DNA from: Deuterostichococcus epilithicus
Lineage: Eukaryota > Chlorophyta > Trebouxiophyceae > Prasiolales > Stichococcaceae
Reading direction: 5' to 3'
DNA: 64,000 bases
Assembly (NCBI GenBank): GCA_033439295.1
Contig: JAVTLE010000001.1
Location: forward strand, 930,001-994,000
Both the position numbers and the translations under genes were made by a program. The notes beneath the pieces are model-generated. The model was not told the origin of the DNA and did no database searches. It saw only the letters and a program-made list of their open reading frames with translations. Below, in pieces: positions 1 to 12,373 of this stretch (positions are counted from its first letter, which is position 1; each line of letters starts with the position of its first letter).

Positions 1-131
1 AGCTGCTGCCACCACTGATGCAGCTGATGGTGGCGTTGCGGCCTCCCTCCCCAACCTCCAGTCATCGGAATCACCCACAGGCTGCTTGCCACGCCAACAT
101 GCCACACAAGACGAGCAAAAACAGCTGTTAC

Positions 132-366
132 CTGGAGCGGCGGGGGGAGGAGCAGCGCTGCGGCAGGGGCCCCGAGGAAGGCCGCCGGCGACGGCAGCGG
201 CAGCTGGAAGGGCGAAGCCGGCATGCCGAACGGCGACGGCCAGCCACTCAGGCCGCCCGCAGGGGCGGGCTGCTGCTGCTGCTGCTGCTGCTGCAGGGCG
301 CCCTGTTGTCGCTGCTGTTGCTGCTGCTGCCGCTGCTGTTGCATCTGGCTCATTGTCGGGCTGCTG
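132..366 (-). repeat. CAG-repeat (poly-Q) exon
   Basis: Between an acceptor-like gcag near 367 and a good donor (CAG then gtaaca) at 131 the minus strand has one open frame with two CAG tracts. It encodes Q/R-rich sequence, then a Q9 run, then a Pro/Ala-rich tail (PAPAGGLSGWPSPFG). On the plus strand it reads as CTG repeats, which produces several leucine- or cysteine-rich false frames. It is either the C-terminal extension of the ABC1 kinase or part of a gene to the left. Confidence 0.5.
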
Positions 367-3300
367 CAGCGGAAGGGAAGATGTCTCGTCGGCTGCCAGG
401 ATGACGACCAGTCCGAGATGCAGGACTTGCAATAAAAAAGTCGATTGCGCTGCAAGGGGAACAGCGGCCTGACGAGTGCGGCAGACAGCGCATATGCATG
501 GCCGGACAATGCATGGCCGGACAATGCATGGCCGGACAATGACTAGTGCCACAGGCACCCAGTGCCACAGGCAACCGGTGCAACAAGAGGATGCTGCCGC
601 GCGCCTGGCTGCTGAGGTGGCGCCGCCGGCGGGCAGCAGGCTGCCCTGCGCGGAGGTGCTGGCCACAGAGAAAGTCTCCAGCGCTTGGAGAAGATCCACC
701 ACCCGCTCCGCGTCAAACAGCTGCTCCTTGCCATAGATCTGCGCAGCCGATATCACAAGGGTTGTCAGCTGGGGCGGCCGCTGGGAACACAGCACAGCGC
801 GCAGCAACTGATGGCGGTCAGCTGGTGGAAGCGCATGCAACCCAGGGGCGCACTGCTGCTTGAATCGCCCCTGACATGCAAATGCATGAGCATTGCGGCT
901 GCAGCCGGCACATCCATAAGAGTGGAGAAACCCTGAACCATAAACCTGAAGCCTGCGGCGCACCATGTAGCGCAGGGCCTCCTGCAGGCGTGGCGAGTCG
1001 TCGCACAGCAGCCGCTGCGCCACGTATGGGTACGCCTCGTCCACGATGGCGAAGTCTGCGGCCGCAGGTGCAGGTCCCACTCGCTTTCGCAGACTCTCTG
1101 CTCAACGCACTGACGACTGCACGCTCTCGCAGAAGCAATCTGCCCTAGCACCAGTGTCGCCGCCAAAGTGTGGCCGTGTACCCCGATGCCAAGGGTCTCT
1201 CCCCCCCAGGCGACGGCGTCAACACACGGGCGCAGATCCTCGAGGCCTTGCACGACCGTTGCAGCAAGAGGTTTTCAGTACATTTGGACGGTCGGTCCAA
1301 GAGGCTGGCGCAGGCAGTGCGGGGGCCCAAAGTGGAGCAGGATGTGGAGAAGAGCCTCTCAATTTCAGGTTCAGGGTTTCCAGGGTCTCAACAGGCAGTG
1401 CGCACCAGGGTCGCCCACGAGGGCGATGCCCTCCAGGACGCCGATGGCGCGGATGATGAGCGCAAAGTAGGGCGGGATGCGGAAGGGGTAGTCGAAGGTG
1501 ATCTGCGCCAGGTCCGCCGCCAGCTCCTGGAAGTTGATGTTCTTTGCGCCGCCGCCCTCCAGCGCCTGGTCGAACACCTGCGAACACGGACGAGGGAAGG
1601 GCCTGAGACTGGGCCAGAAACTCGTCCCGGTGTCTGGTGTTGGTGGCGCCGCCGCCGCCTGCGGGGATGGCGGGCGTGGTCGGGCGTGGCACCCAGTGCC
1701 TCAGAATCGAGGGCGTCCCTCCACGACGATGCCTGGCCTTGCGCTGGTGCCCTGTTGCCCCAAGGAGGGCGAGTGGCTTGCTGCAGCGCAAGGAAGGGCG
1801 GCCAATCCAGCGCATGGCCGCTGCGTACCTTGGCCAGCACTGGCAGGATGGGGCGCAGGTCGGTGCCGGGCGGGATGAAGTCCAGTGTCACAAAGTCCTG
1901 CACGATGGCCTCGTAGTCCCTGCGGCGGCAAAGTTGCGCTTCAAAGGTGCGCTTCAACAGCCAACAGAGGCTTCAAGGCAGGAGCGCAGTGTCCCCCGGA
2001 TGCGGCCCCTGCAGCAGCTGCCAGCATGAGAGCAGGGTGCTTGTGCATGCGTGGCTGTGCGACAGCGCGGACGGTCGCAACAGGCACAGCAGGAGGTGGC
2101 AACAGGCACGGCAGGAGGAGACCACGCGGTGCGCCGCGAGCAGAGCGGGGCGGCACCGGTGGATGAGGTGGGACACGGCCTCGATCATGCCGAACTTGAT
2201 GTTGTTGTCGATGCGGCACATGAGGCCGAAGTCCAGGATGGCGAGGCGGCCGTCCGGCGTCCGGATCAGGTTGCCGGGGTGCGGGTCGGCCTGCGGCAGT
2301 GTGACGACTGATCATCAATCTGATTGCTGGCGGGTGGACACAGCAGGACAGCGGCTCACTGCCGTCCATGGCGCCAAGGCGTGGCGACAAGCCTGGTGAC
2401 CGATTATGCCAGCCTTACTCTCACACACCAACTGTCATTCACAGGCCGAGCACCAAATAGGCTAACCGCCCCGCCGTCTCCCATCCGTCCAACATCGGCA
2501 TCCGAGCATCGCCAAGGGCACAGCGCGCAGCGGCACGAAGCCCAAGGCCAGTGGAGCCATGCACGCGGAAGAAAAGCCTGTGTCTGCACTTGTCCCGCTC
2601 GCCACGCGGCTGCATTCCGCCGAGTCAACTGCAAACCCAAGACGGTTGATCAGTTTGCGGCAGATTCCGGCAGAGTCCGGACCAGAGGGGCTGCGCACAT
2701 GGAAGAAGCCGGTGTCGAGCAGCTGCTTGAGGTAGGAGATGACGCCGACATTGACGAGGTCGCCAACGTCAGACGCGTCGCTCTGGCTCAGCTTCTCGCC
2801 CTCAACCCACTCCGCCGTCAGCACCCGCCGCGACGTCAGCTCATGGTACGTCCCTGGCACCACCACCTGCGCACGTAGGGGTCCACTGTTTGTCGCTTGT
2901 CGCATGTCGCAACTAGTATCTTGCATCCTCGAAGCCTCTCGAGAACATCTCGTCCCTGCTCGAAGGGAGGAGGGGGCGTCGCAAGGCGCCGCTGCTGGTG
3001 TGCTGCAATGCCGTGGCGCGAGCGCTGGCCCTGGCCTTGCAGTCCAGGCCGTCGTGCGCCTGGAAAGCGCACCCGCAGCCACCCTATTTGTTGACCCTCT
3101 TGAGAGGGAGTCCGAAACCCGCGGCAATGGAAGCAGACTACACACTTATAGCCCAGTACAGGAGCTGCGAGAGAAACAATTGCCGCCGTGCAGCACCTGC
3201 GGCAGGTCCTTGGCCATGGAGGCGGCGAAACGGGTCGCATTGTTGCCCTCCCGCACATAGTCCAACTCCTCGAAGAAGCGCGCAGCCCACTCGTCCAGCA

Positions 3301-5617
3301 GCGCCACCACGTCGACGCGCTCCAGGACACGCGGGAAGCGGCGCATAAATATGCCGATGCTCCTGCAAGCGCAAGTTGGTGCCGTGCAGGGGGTCGACAG
3401 ACTGCTGTTGAAGCTTTCCGCTTGCACCCATTCATGCGAGAAGAGACGCATGGGCGCGCCGGGGGCTGACCCATGCAGCGCTGGCGGTGAAGGGGCAGGG
3501 TGTGTGCCCCGTCTCAGACGAGGGCAAGGCGCAAAGGAGGGAGCACAGCAGGAGCACTGCAAGCAGGCGCACACGTACCTGATGATGAACAGGTCGACTG
3601 ACACGGTCTCCACCACATGCGGACGCTGCACCTTGACCGCCACTGGCGAGCCGTCCTTCAGCCGCCCCTTGTACACCTACGGAAGCGCAGTGTTGCCGGC
3701 CGCTCAGCCTCCTGACGCACTTATGCTGGCTACTTCTGTTGGCTTGCTCAGCAAAGGGTGGCCGCGCATGCACGTGTGCAATAGGGCACAGTTCGCAGCC
3801 AACCAAATGCCGCCGCTGCCTGGTCCGGTTTGGAGGCCCCCGATCAGCGCAGCCCTGCTGCACATCCTCCTTTGGCTGACAAGGCGTCCCAAGCCATCTC
3901 AAGCCGATCAGGTGCAGCGCACCTGACCCAGGGAGGCGGCGGCAATGGGCTTGGGTGTGAGCTCCGAGTAGAAGTCAGTCCAGGGGCCGCCTAGTTCCGC
4001 CTCCAGCAGCAGCATTGCCACTTTGCTGTCGAAGCTGGGCACCTGCAACCAAATTTTAGTCTGAACATCTCACGACACCACTGGCCACACACGATGCCAA
4101 GGTTCAGGGAGCCAACAAGCTCGCCCTCCACCAATAGCTTTGCTGTTGCTGTCAAAGCTGGGCATCCGCACTCTTTCTGGTCCAGCCAACATTCAAGTCG
4201 CGGGCCGCCACAGCACCTGACGGGAAGACAACCAACAGACCGCCCTGCCACGCTTGCTGTGCCTGTGCTTGCTGGCATTGGTCTAGACCATAAAGCATCT
4301 TGAACTGGCTCTCGCGTGAGCTCTCGCGCACCAATCCCCGCATGGAAGAGGTGGAACGAAATGATTTCGTGGCGCCCACCTTGTCGCACAGCTTCTGCAG
4401 CTCGTTCATGGCGGCGGGCGACAGCAGGTCGGGCCGAATGGAAAGCGCCTGCCCCAGCTTGATGTAGGCGGGACCCAGGCTGGTCATGATGTTGCGCAGC
4501 TGGATCGCGCGCCTCACCTGCGGCAGGCTCTGGAACTTGTCGCATGGTGCGCAAGCTGTGGGTGTAACCAAGAGTTTTCACCCTAACATTTTGGGTCAGA
4601 CAGACAGCCACTCAGAGATGAACTACGGCATGGACTGCGCATTGCGGGTAACCTCGTGGGATGCTGATCAAGTAGCACACCTGGTTGACCTCGAGCCGGT
4701 TTTGCAGCCAGTCCGCGGCCAGGCCACCTAGAAACCCGCCCGCAATGCCTGCAAGATCCAGCATGAGCCCCTGTTGCTACCAAGAGTCTGGCAAAGCCAG
4801 AGCAATGCTGTGCAGGGGTTCCGTGCAGCCAAACCACATGGCCTGGGCTGCTCTAGCGCTGCCAGTCAGCCTGGCGCAGGGCAGCACAAGGCGCAGCCCC
4901 AAGGCGCCGTAATAGAAGGCGCCTTGATTTTGATTTATTTACTTTTCAGGCGCACCCAGCAGCTGCAGGACGCGTGTGGCGACGGCCACAGGGCGGCGAC
5001 CCCAGTAGTCTGCGATGATGTCCGGGTCATAGTCCAGCGGCAGCATCTGTAGGCAGGCAGTGGGAGAGCTTGATTGCCGCTCAGTGGACAAGCCCATGCA
5101 TCCGTCGTGCTGCAACTCGACCTGGCGCCCATGCGGATGAACGATGCAGCATTGCTCACCTCGCCGTCGGCGTCCGACACGCTGATGAGCTGCATGACCA
5201 CGTCCTGATCGGCGAAGTCCTCGTCGTTCATGTTGCTGCCGCGCAGCCCCGCCATGAGGACGCTGAGCTGCTCGTTCTCCTCCATTTGCGCCCGCATGTC
5301 CTTCATCTGTGGGTGTGGCACATGTCGATGCCTAGCATTGCGCGGCTCATCCGAGATGATCAGGCATAGCAGCGTAAGCTGGTCAACAATGGACTCATTA
5401 CCTGTGCCGACATGTCGGCCATGCGAACCGATGTCGCCGCCGCGCGGATGGGTGCGGGGCCATGCGGGCGGCGCAGACGCGGGAGCACCGACAACATAGG
5501 AGTGCCTGGCTGTGAATGGCGCAGTCCACTGAGTCGGTGTCCGCTGCTGTCGCGGTGCGCCTGCTGCGGCGCGAGGCGCGTCGACCGACATGGCACCATA
5601 CCAACCGCGCCGCTCAT
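132..5617 (-). CDS. ABC1K1-like: ABC1K (ABC1/ADCK/UbiB) atypical kinase, plastid plastoglobule type
   Basis: Multi-exon gene on the minus strand. Exons read in order: a probable transit peptide from ATG at 5617 (Arg/Ser-rich, starting MSGAVGMVPCRST), an acidic segment (DADGE at about 5160), YDPDIIADYWGRRP (about 5000), the family KxGQ signature in AYIKLGQALSIRP (about 4450), LCDKV joined to VPSFDSKVAML (exon 3923-4042), YKGRLKDGSPVAVKVQ (about 3660), DEWAARFFEELDYV (about 3270), VLTAEWVEGEKLSQ (about 2800), the metal-binding ADPHPGNLI and LAILDFGL block (about 2290-2220), GGGAKNINFQELAADL (about 1540), then YGKEQLFDAERVVDLL (737 downward). These blocks match plant plastid ABC1 kinases, which regulate prenylquinone metabolism at plastoglobules. 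That role is family knowledge; the exact paralogue (ABC1K1 or ABC1K3) is a guess. The C-terminus is uncertain: a Q-rich exon (132-366) may belong to it and the stop may lie outside the window. Confidence 0.87.
496..540. repeat. Three perfect tandem copies of a 15-bp unit
   Basis: The unit GCATGGCCGGACAAT occurs three times without a mismatch at 496-510, 511-525 and 526-540. A looser CCACAGGCA-type repeat follows at about 548-575. It lies in the presumed terminal intron or 3' part of the ABC1K gene. Confidence 0.9.
4100..4166 (-). repeat. Decayed copy of the adjacent ABC1K exon (pseudo-exon)
   Basis: The intact exon (4042 down to 3923) starts GTGCCCAGCTTCGACAGC. About 124 bp upstream in the transcript, inside the intron, the minus strand reads ATGCCCAGCTTTGACAGC, followed by a recognisable copy of the next codons (LLVEGELVGS against LLLEAELGGP in the exon). 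The copy has indels relative to the exon and lacks the canonical gcag in front (cgg instead), so it should not be spliced in. Confidence 0.8.
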
Positions 5618-6802
5618 TGCCGCAGGGCGGCGCGGCGCTGTCAAGGCTGCTTGGCAATGGAGAATTTGCCCTGATTATATGTATCAGATGTGTGATATAT
5701 GGATCCGATGTCTCAGATGAGCGGTGTATGACAGACGCCCGAGTTTTCGTTGGTGACGTCCTGCAAGGGAAGCGAGTATACATGCTCACTTGAACGCCGG
5801 CAAGTTGCTAGGCTGCCTTCAGTCGCCAGAGTGCATGGCCGCAGCATCTCGAACCTCGATGTGACTTGCAACGCGGACTGGCACAGTTGCGTAGCACTGT
5901 TTACCTGCGTGTGTCGGACACCTCGACGGCAAAATTGTGGTCTTGCTTTCAGGCAACCACGACGAGTCGGACAAGTCCACGTGTAGCTTCAGACAGGAAA
6001 TTGCAGTATGCGCGCTTAGCGTTGATGTTGCACTGGAGTTCAGATCCTAATCGCTGGCTGGCTGAGCACCTCAGAGCTTCCCGCGGAAATGTACCAAAGG
6101 CGAAAGGCCTGAAGATGAGATCATCTGCAATGAAAGGGTTTAACGAGACGCCACTGTAACACAGCTTGCAGCCCGGGCGTGCAGCTTTTGATCGCGGCAG
6201 CCAATCCTGGCGCATAATCTGCTGACGGGTCAAGTCAGCTGCATGACGGCGTGTGCTGCAGCGACCTGAAGTTTTGGGCGCGGGGCGAGGACTTTATGAG
6301 CGGATCGCTTGACCTCTTGAGTCGGCGAGCGGCGGGATCCGCGGTTTGCCGCGAGGCATGTTCGAACAACGTGTAGGCGATGCGCTGAGCCCCACCAGTC
6401 CCAATTGGTGAGACGTTGCGCGGTCCAGCCGGCTATAAAATATTCTCTGGTCAGCTTTTGGGGTTCGTGTGGGTGCAAGTAACGCACCCGCGGAGAAGCA
6501 ATACGGACGTGCTGTTGCCTGAAAAAGTCGGCGCCTGATCTGCAGCAATTTCCCGGCTGCAAGGCGCTGCAAGCTTGCGCACTGACGACAGTCTGCCTGA
6601 GCATCACAGTTTTGAAGTCTGGGCCTGTTTGTTGGATCATCAGTGCCATACCTCGAGTTGCGCGTGACTGACTGGCGGCATCTTTTGTGATCCACGTCTG
6701 CGAGGTTTCAGACAGCCCCTGCGGCCTGCGACATTGCAGCGTGGATGGCGGCAGTACCCGGCGGCAGGCAGGTTGTCTGAGCTAGATCTTTGTCAACACG
6801 CA
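5618..6802. other. Divergent intergenic region (ABC1K / PUF)
   Basis: About 1.2 kb between the proposed ABC1K start and the first PUF exon I can place. It should hold both promoters and the missing 5' exon(s) of the PUF gene. A TATAAAATA-like sequence lies at about 6434. Open frames here (for example 6230-6649 on the minus strand) show no family motif, so I do not call a gene. Confidence 0.5.
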
Positions 6803-9800
6803 GGCGGGAAATTGACAAGGACGTCTCGCGGCTGGTGGAGAGCAACGACGAGTACGAGCGTCCTCAGTCAGCGCCGCCGCTGTTTGCAGACGGCGTCTCT
6901 GGAGGGTTCTCCCTGGTGCGCCTCCTGACGCGGCTGGCCCCCACTCTGCGGCATATGGCAGGAAGGACACAGCGGGACTAGGGGACACGGCACATCGCAC
7001 TGATGCCCTTTCGAGCCTGCCGTGCTCACGGTCCCTGCCACCTTGGAAAGCCTTTTGTATGCATTGTGTGCCGTCACAACATGCCCTCACTGTCACAATC
7101 GCCAAATTGCGACCCGCCCGAATGACTCCATGTAGTACTTTGCGTGAACACACATACATGAAGAAGCACGAGCATCCACATGCCGCATTCCGCCTCGCAG
7201 CAGCAGGGCGGCCTTGGAGGCGGGTACCCTGCCAGCCGTCTGTCGGCGGCAGATTCCTACACGGACATCCGCTACGATGAGGACTACGACAAGTTTTACC
7301 ATGCGACGGCGGGCACGGGGGTGAAGCTACCGCCACCGCTGGACCACCGGACGCTGTACCATGACCTCCCCCAGTTCAGCCAGCCGCCGGCGGGCAGCGA
7401 CGGCGGGCTGCGGCCGCCCTCGGCGCTGGGCCTGAACGGCGGCGGCGGCTACGGTGAGCCCTCTGCATGGGTATAGCACGAGGAGGCTTATTGCCTCAAG
7501 GTTCATTGCCCTCTTTCGCCCTGAGTTGTCCCAAGGGAGGGTGATGGAGGGTAATGGCGCTTGCAGCAGTCTCGACATCCATGCAGCAGCCCGACAGTCG
7601 CGGTTTGACTCACCGTGCCGTGTTTCGATGTACCTGCAGGCTTGAACAGCATCTCGGAGCAGCAGCAGGGCCTGCAGCATGTAGCGCTGCAGGGTGGGGG
7701 GCTGCAGGGCCTGCAGGGCGGCATGGCCAACCCCATGGCCAACTCCATGCTGCAGGCGCTGTCCCAGATGTGTAAGTCCTCGAGTGGAGGAGGACCGAAG
7801 ACCCTACTGCATCTTCGCATAGTATCTCTGCAATGAAGAAGCATTTTGTGAGATCGGTGATTTCATGGGAGTCTCAGCCCGATGCCGCTGCCTCAAATGG
7901 GAATCTTCGTCCTGCAGCGCTGGGCGGGCGCAACACGCCTGGCAACTCCCAGCTGGCCGCCCTCAACGGTCTCCCGCCAGGGCTCCAGTATGCGCACTCC
8001 CACACAGGTGCGAGCAGGACTCCTGCAGGCCGTGCAAGGGCACAGAGTTCCGCATCACCCGCTTTGGAGCGTTGTAGTTTCTTTTTGGGGTTGTGTAGAC
8101 ATTCAACTCGTTTACTTTCCACCACAGGCAGCCATGGCGGCGCCCATTCATTAGGGCCGACGCCAACCCCCACTCCGCCGCCGCACACGCCGCCGCTGGG
8201 GCACGCCCACTCGCTGCCCGTCACAGCGGCACAGCACCAGCAGAACCATCAGAACCAGCTGGCCACCAACGCCGCGCTCGCTGCAGCACTGCAGGCAAGC
8301 TTGACGCCAGCCCAAGCTGCAACTCGACAGCCTCTCATGAAGGACCAGGCATGATGCTGCAACCTGCCAGTGCGTTGCTAGGCAGTCTGCCAGCCTGCAG
8401 TAGTGGAGCAGACAGGCAGCTGACAGAAGGAGCCGCCTGGCTCGGAGAGGGACAGAACCAGGAGCTGCTCTGATGCGAGCATCTCAACGTGTGCCGCTGC
8501 CAGGCCAGCCACCCACAGACTGTCAGGGCCTGCTCCAGACTTGAGATGCCGTCGGCAATGCACAGGTGGCCGGGCAGAACCAGCAGCACCTGCTGCCAGG
8601 CGGGTTCCCGGGGCCGGCAGGGATGAACGGCATGAGTGGCATGGGCGGGCTGCCCGGTGGCATGGGCGGCGGCCTGCCGCCCGGCATCGGCGCGCACAGC
8701 GGCCTCAACTCCATGGAGGCTCAGGCAGCGTACCAGGCAGCTTACCAGGTGCACGCTGCCGCCGATTCGGGCTTCAGGAGTTGTTACATCCCCGGCCGTC
8801 TCGTCTGCATGGGCCTGCCTTGCCCTCGAGGTTGCTGCTGTCATCGCAGGGCACATCCGTGTTGCATTAACCAGCGCGCGTCCGTGCCTCACCACTGCAG
8901 GCGGCGCTGCAGCAGCAGATCATGGCACAGTCGATGCTGCTGCATGGCGGGGGGCACCCTGGCCTTGGCGGCGGCTTTGGGCAGGGCCAGGGCGGCCCCT
9001 GTGGCGCCAACATGGGCCAGTTGCACCTGGCGGCCGCGGTGGCGGCGCAGCAGGCCCTGTCTGGCGGCGGCGGCTACTTTGGAGGCGGGCTCGGCAACCC
9101 TGCGGCGGCGGCGGCAGCGGCCGCGGCGGCAGCAGCGGTCATGCACCAGAGCCGGGGAGGTGCGAGGCCGTCGCTGCTTTGGCCCGAGATGCTGGAGATC
9201 TTCGTCTACTGGTTGAGAGCCACTGTAGGGCAACAAAATTCACTTCAGGTCCGTGTGAGGATCTGACGCACATCTTCAACACGCTGGCGCGGCAAAATGC
9301 TGCTCCACTCGTCCGCAGGCATGGGCTACCGGCATGAGCACGACCGCGACGATCGGCGGGGCGGCGGTGGGCGCGACCGGGGGCGCCCACGCCGGGAGCG
9401 CGACCACCGCGACCCCGACCACCGAATGGGCGGCGGTGACCGCGTCTGCGGCGGGGGCGGCAGCGGCGGCCGCCTGGGCGGGCCGCCAATGGCTGACGAC
9501 GACGACGCCTTCAGCTATCGCTTCACCCACCTGGAGGAGGTCGCCGGGCAGGTCCTGTCCATTGCCAAGGACCAGAATGGCTGCCGGTGCGCCACCTGCA
9601 ACACCATGCATTGGTCAGCAGTCGACGCTGCTTCTTGACACCGACCGCTAGCAGCCGGGCAGGCGCCCCCGCAGCTGGCGCGCCGCTGCGCTGCAGCGGT
9701 TTGTCGCGACCTGCCAGACGCCGCCTGCCTGACTGCTTCCTTGTTCAGATGCCGACTTCGATCAGTCGCCAACAGCGTAGCTCGGTGTCGGAAACGAGAT

Positions 9801-12373
9801 GTTGTGTAACCTCTTGCGGCTGAACTCAACCGCCGCCATTGCCGCTTGCTGCAGGTTCCTGCAGCGTAAGTTCGACGAAGGCGGCGCGCAGGCGGTGGCA
9901 CGCGTGCTGCCGGAGATACTGGACCATCTCACGGAGCTCATGGTGGACCCTTTTGGCAACTACCTCATCCAGAAGCTGCTCGACCGCTGCGACGAGGCCC
10001 AGCGCCTGCAGGCGCGTGGGGAACCTTCTAGGGTTTTGGCGACCCGCAGCAGATGACTTGCCCGGACCCATGTCCGGGGGAAGGCGTGCGGCGATCTTGC
10101 AGGGCGGTCTGCATGTCTCGCAGGCACCGAGGCCACAAGCAGTGTGTCGCATCGGGAGGCGGGTCCACCTGCCTTGCTTTCTGCCTGCACGCACCCTGCT
10201 GTGCCGGTCGCGGCACCGTCTGCAGCTGTGCTCGCGCCGCTCACGGGTGCCGCGCTGAACCCTGGACCCTGTGCCGCGAGCGCAGGTGCTGCAGCGGGCG
10301 AGCGAGAGGGGGGAGCTGGTCAGTGTGGCGCTCAACACGCACGGGACGCGCGCAGTCCAGAAGCTCATCGAGACGCTCACCACGCGGGAGCAGGTGGGCG
10401 CGCGATCAGGGTCTAAGGGCCAGCAGACAGATCGACACGAACTCCCTGCTTGCATGTGCAGGCATCATGTTCGAACACGCATGCAGTGGCGGGCCTCGCC
10501 ACCGTGGCGGCCACCCGCGAGCCGGCTCTGCTCCAAGGCGTTTGCGTCAGTGCTGCAGGGCGGGGAGCAGCTTGCGCTGCCCTCCCATGCCCGCATGCGA
10601 CACCTCCTCTTTGGGCAGAATCTCGACCCCGACTGAGGCTCAAGCTCCGACTCGGTCTGCAGGTGACGCTGGTGATTGAGGCGCTGAGGCCGGGCGTGGT
10701 GTCGCTCATCCGCGACCTAAACGGCAACCATGTCATCCAGCGCTGCCTCCAGGTGCTCATGTCACAGCAAAGGGCACGTCATGTTCACGGCGCGCTCAAA
10801 CGTGTCGTGAAACTCGTTTGGTGCGTGTTCTATATTGGGTAAGAAACGTGTCACTGTTGAGTAAGAATCACATGAATCTCACTATTTCGATGCATCANCC
10901 CCCCGGCTGTCCCGCAGCTGGGCGCGCGGTTGCAGCGGCTGGGCCCCGAGGACGCGCAGTTCATCTACGACGCGGCGGCGGAGCACTGCGTGGACGTGGC
11001 GACGCACCGCCACGGCTGCTGCGTCATGCAGCGCTGCCTGGACTTCGCCAACGGGCCGCAGCGCACCCGCCTCGTGGAGCACATCTGCCAGCACGTGCTG
11101 CAGCTCGCCCAGGTCTGTGCCTCCTGCTTCCGCGCCTGACTGGCGCGTCCCTGCGTCCCTGCAAGGCTGCTGCGATGCACGCGCGGGTTGCGGCGGGAGC
11201 CGCGGCCGCCGCGCCAGCACCGGGAAGGGAGGGGGGCCCCCCGCTGTGTCGCCTGCCTCACCTCTGCCGGGGTCCCCTTCCTGATCGATGGCCTTCCTGC
11301 AAGGCGCGGGACGTGCGCCGCCGCATCCTCACGAGGCCGGGCGTGCAAGCCTTGCACGGCGGCGGCACAGCGATCGCTGCCCTCTGCGATGGACAGCCTG
11401 ACTCATCATCTGACGTCTGCCCCTTTGCGCAGGACCCCTTCGGCAACTACGTGGTGCAGTATGTGCTGGAGCTGGGCGACAGCGCTGCGAGCGGCGCCGT
11501 CATGCGCGGCCTGGCAGGCCACTTCCCAGAGCTGGCGCAGCAAAAGTTCTCGTCTAATGTCGTGGAAAAGTGCCTCAAGCTGCCCGGCCTCGCCTCCACA
11601 CAGGCGTGTTCACCTGCCGCCCTCCCTGTCCGCCCTGTCACACACGGCAGTCGCACAACAGAACAGCTGCAGGCTGAGGACCGTCTTGGGTTGCGATCGT
11701 CGGCAGGCTTCTCATGCTGCAGCTGCGTCCTCAGGAGTTTGCCGAATGGTTCAAACCTGGGACGGAACTCGTCTTTCTTGTGCAAAGGAGAATCCACAAC
11801 AAGCTTGGGTCGAGTCGTGTTGCCATGCACCAGGCGAGCGCATGTGTTTCGGGATCCCCGCAGGCGTGCGGGCCGCTGCCGGCGGAGCGGGAGGCGGTCA
11901 TACGGGAGCTCATAGAGTCGCAGCACCTGGGGCGGCTGCTGCAGGACCCGTACGCCAACTACGTCATGCAATCCACCCTCATGGTCACCCAGGCGCGGCG
12001 TCGGCCCAGCCTGCTGATGAATTCCTACGACTCCTGGGTGCTGCGCCGGCTTGGCATGATCATGGTCATAATCAGAAGTCACGGCTTGTGTGTGAACTGT
12101 GTGTGCCGGACTGCGTGAGCCCGCGTGACGATGTGTGTCGCAACCAAAACATGCTGGCATGACTTTTGCGGGCTGCGGCAAGGAGGAGGATAGGTTTGAG
12201 AGGGAGGAGGACTGGGACGGACTGGGGTTGGTCGTTGGCTGACAAGCACCGCTACCTGGCCCCAGGGGGCGCTGCACTCCGCGGTGGTGGACGCCATACG
12301 GCCCTTCCTGCCGCAGCTGCGCTCCACGCCCAACGGCAAGCGCATCCTGTCCAAGATCAATGTCAAGATCTGA
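6803..12373 (+). CDS. Pumilio/PUF-family RNA-binding protein
   Basis: Multi-exon gene. The N-terminal region carries ERPQSAPPLFADG (about 6855) and YDKFYHATAGTG...LPPPL (about 7290), both reminiscent of plant Pumilio N-termini, then Gly/Gln/Met-rich low-complexity exons (7640-9200). The PUF domain follows: repeat cores GCR-FLQ (split by an intron at 9590/9855), GNYLIQ (about 9957), GTRAVQ (about 10350), GNHVIQ (about 10725), GCCVMQ (about 11020), GNYVVQ (about 11445), SNVVEK (about 11555), ANYVMQ (about 11955), and a terminal GKRILSKINVKI before TGA at 12371-12373. Eight repeats are normal for the family. Inter-repeat sequence is closest to the plant APUM7-12 group. Known role: cytoplasmic binding of UGUA-type 3'UTR sites to repress or destabilise mRNA. 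The first exon here begins at an acceptor and the frame is closed upstream, so the true start lies farther 5'. Confidence 0.9.
10898..10898. other. Undetermined base (N)
   Basis: A single N occurs in the PUF intron just before the exon carrying repeat 5. It makes one reading frame carry an X and has no effect on the coding call. Confidence 0.99.

Noticed and set aside
18-435. Leucine-rich and cysteine-rich plus-strand frames at the left edge
   Set aside because: They are translations of CTG repeats opposite the minus-strand CAG (poly-Q) exon.
496-540. Short direct repeats considered as a CRISPR-like array
   Set aside because: The 15-bp units are contiguous with no spacers; a simple tandem repeat in a eukaryotic gene.
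6230-6649. Minus-strand frame of 139 codons between ABC1K and PUF
   Set aside because: No motif, no splice-compatible neighbour and composition typical of non-coding GC-rich DNA; left as intergenic.
10818-11915. Plus-strand frame of 365 codons across the N base
   Set aside because: It only partly coincides with PUF exons and crosses clear introns; long open frames are common in this GC-rich sequence.
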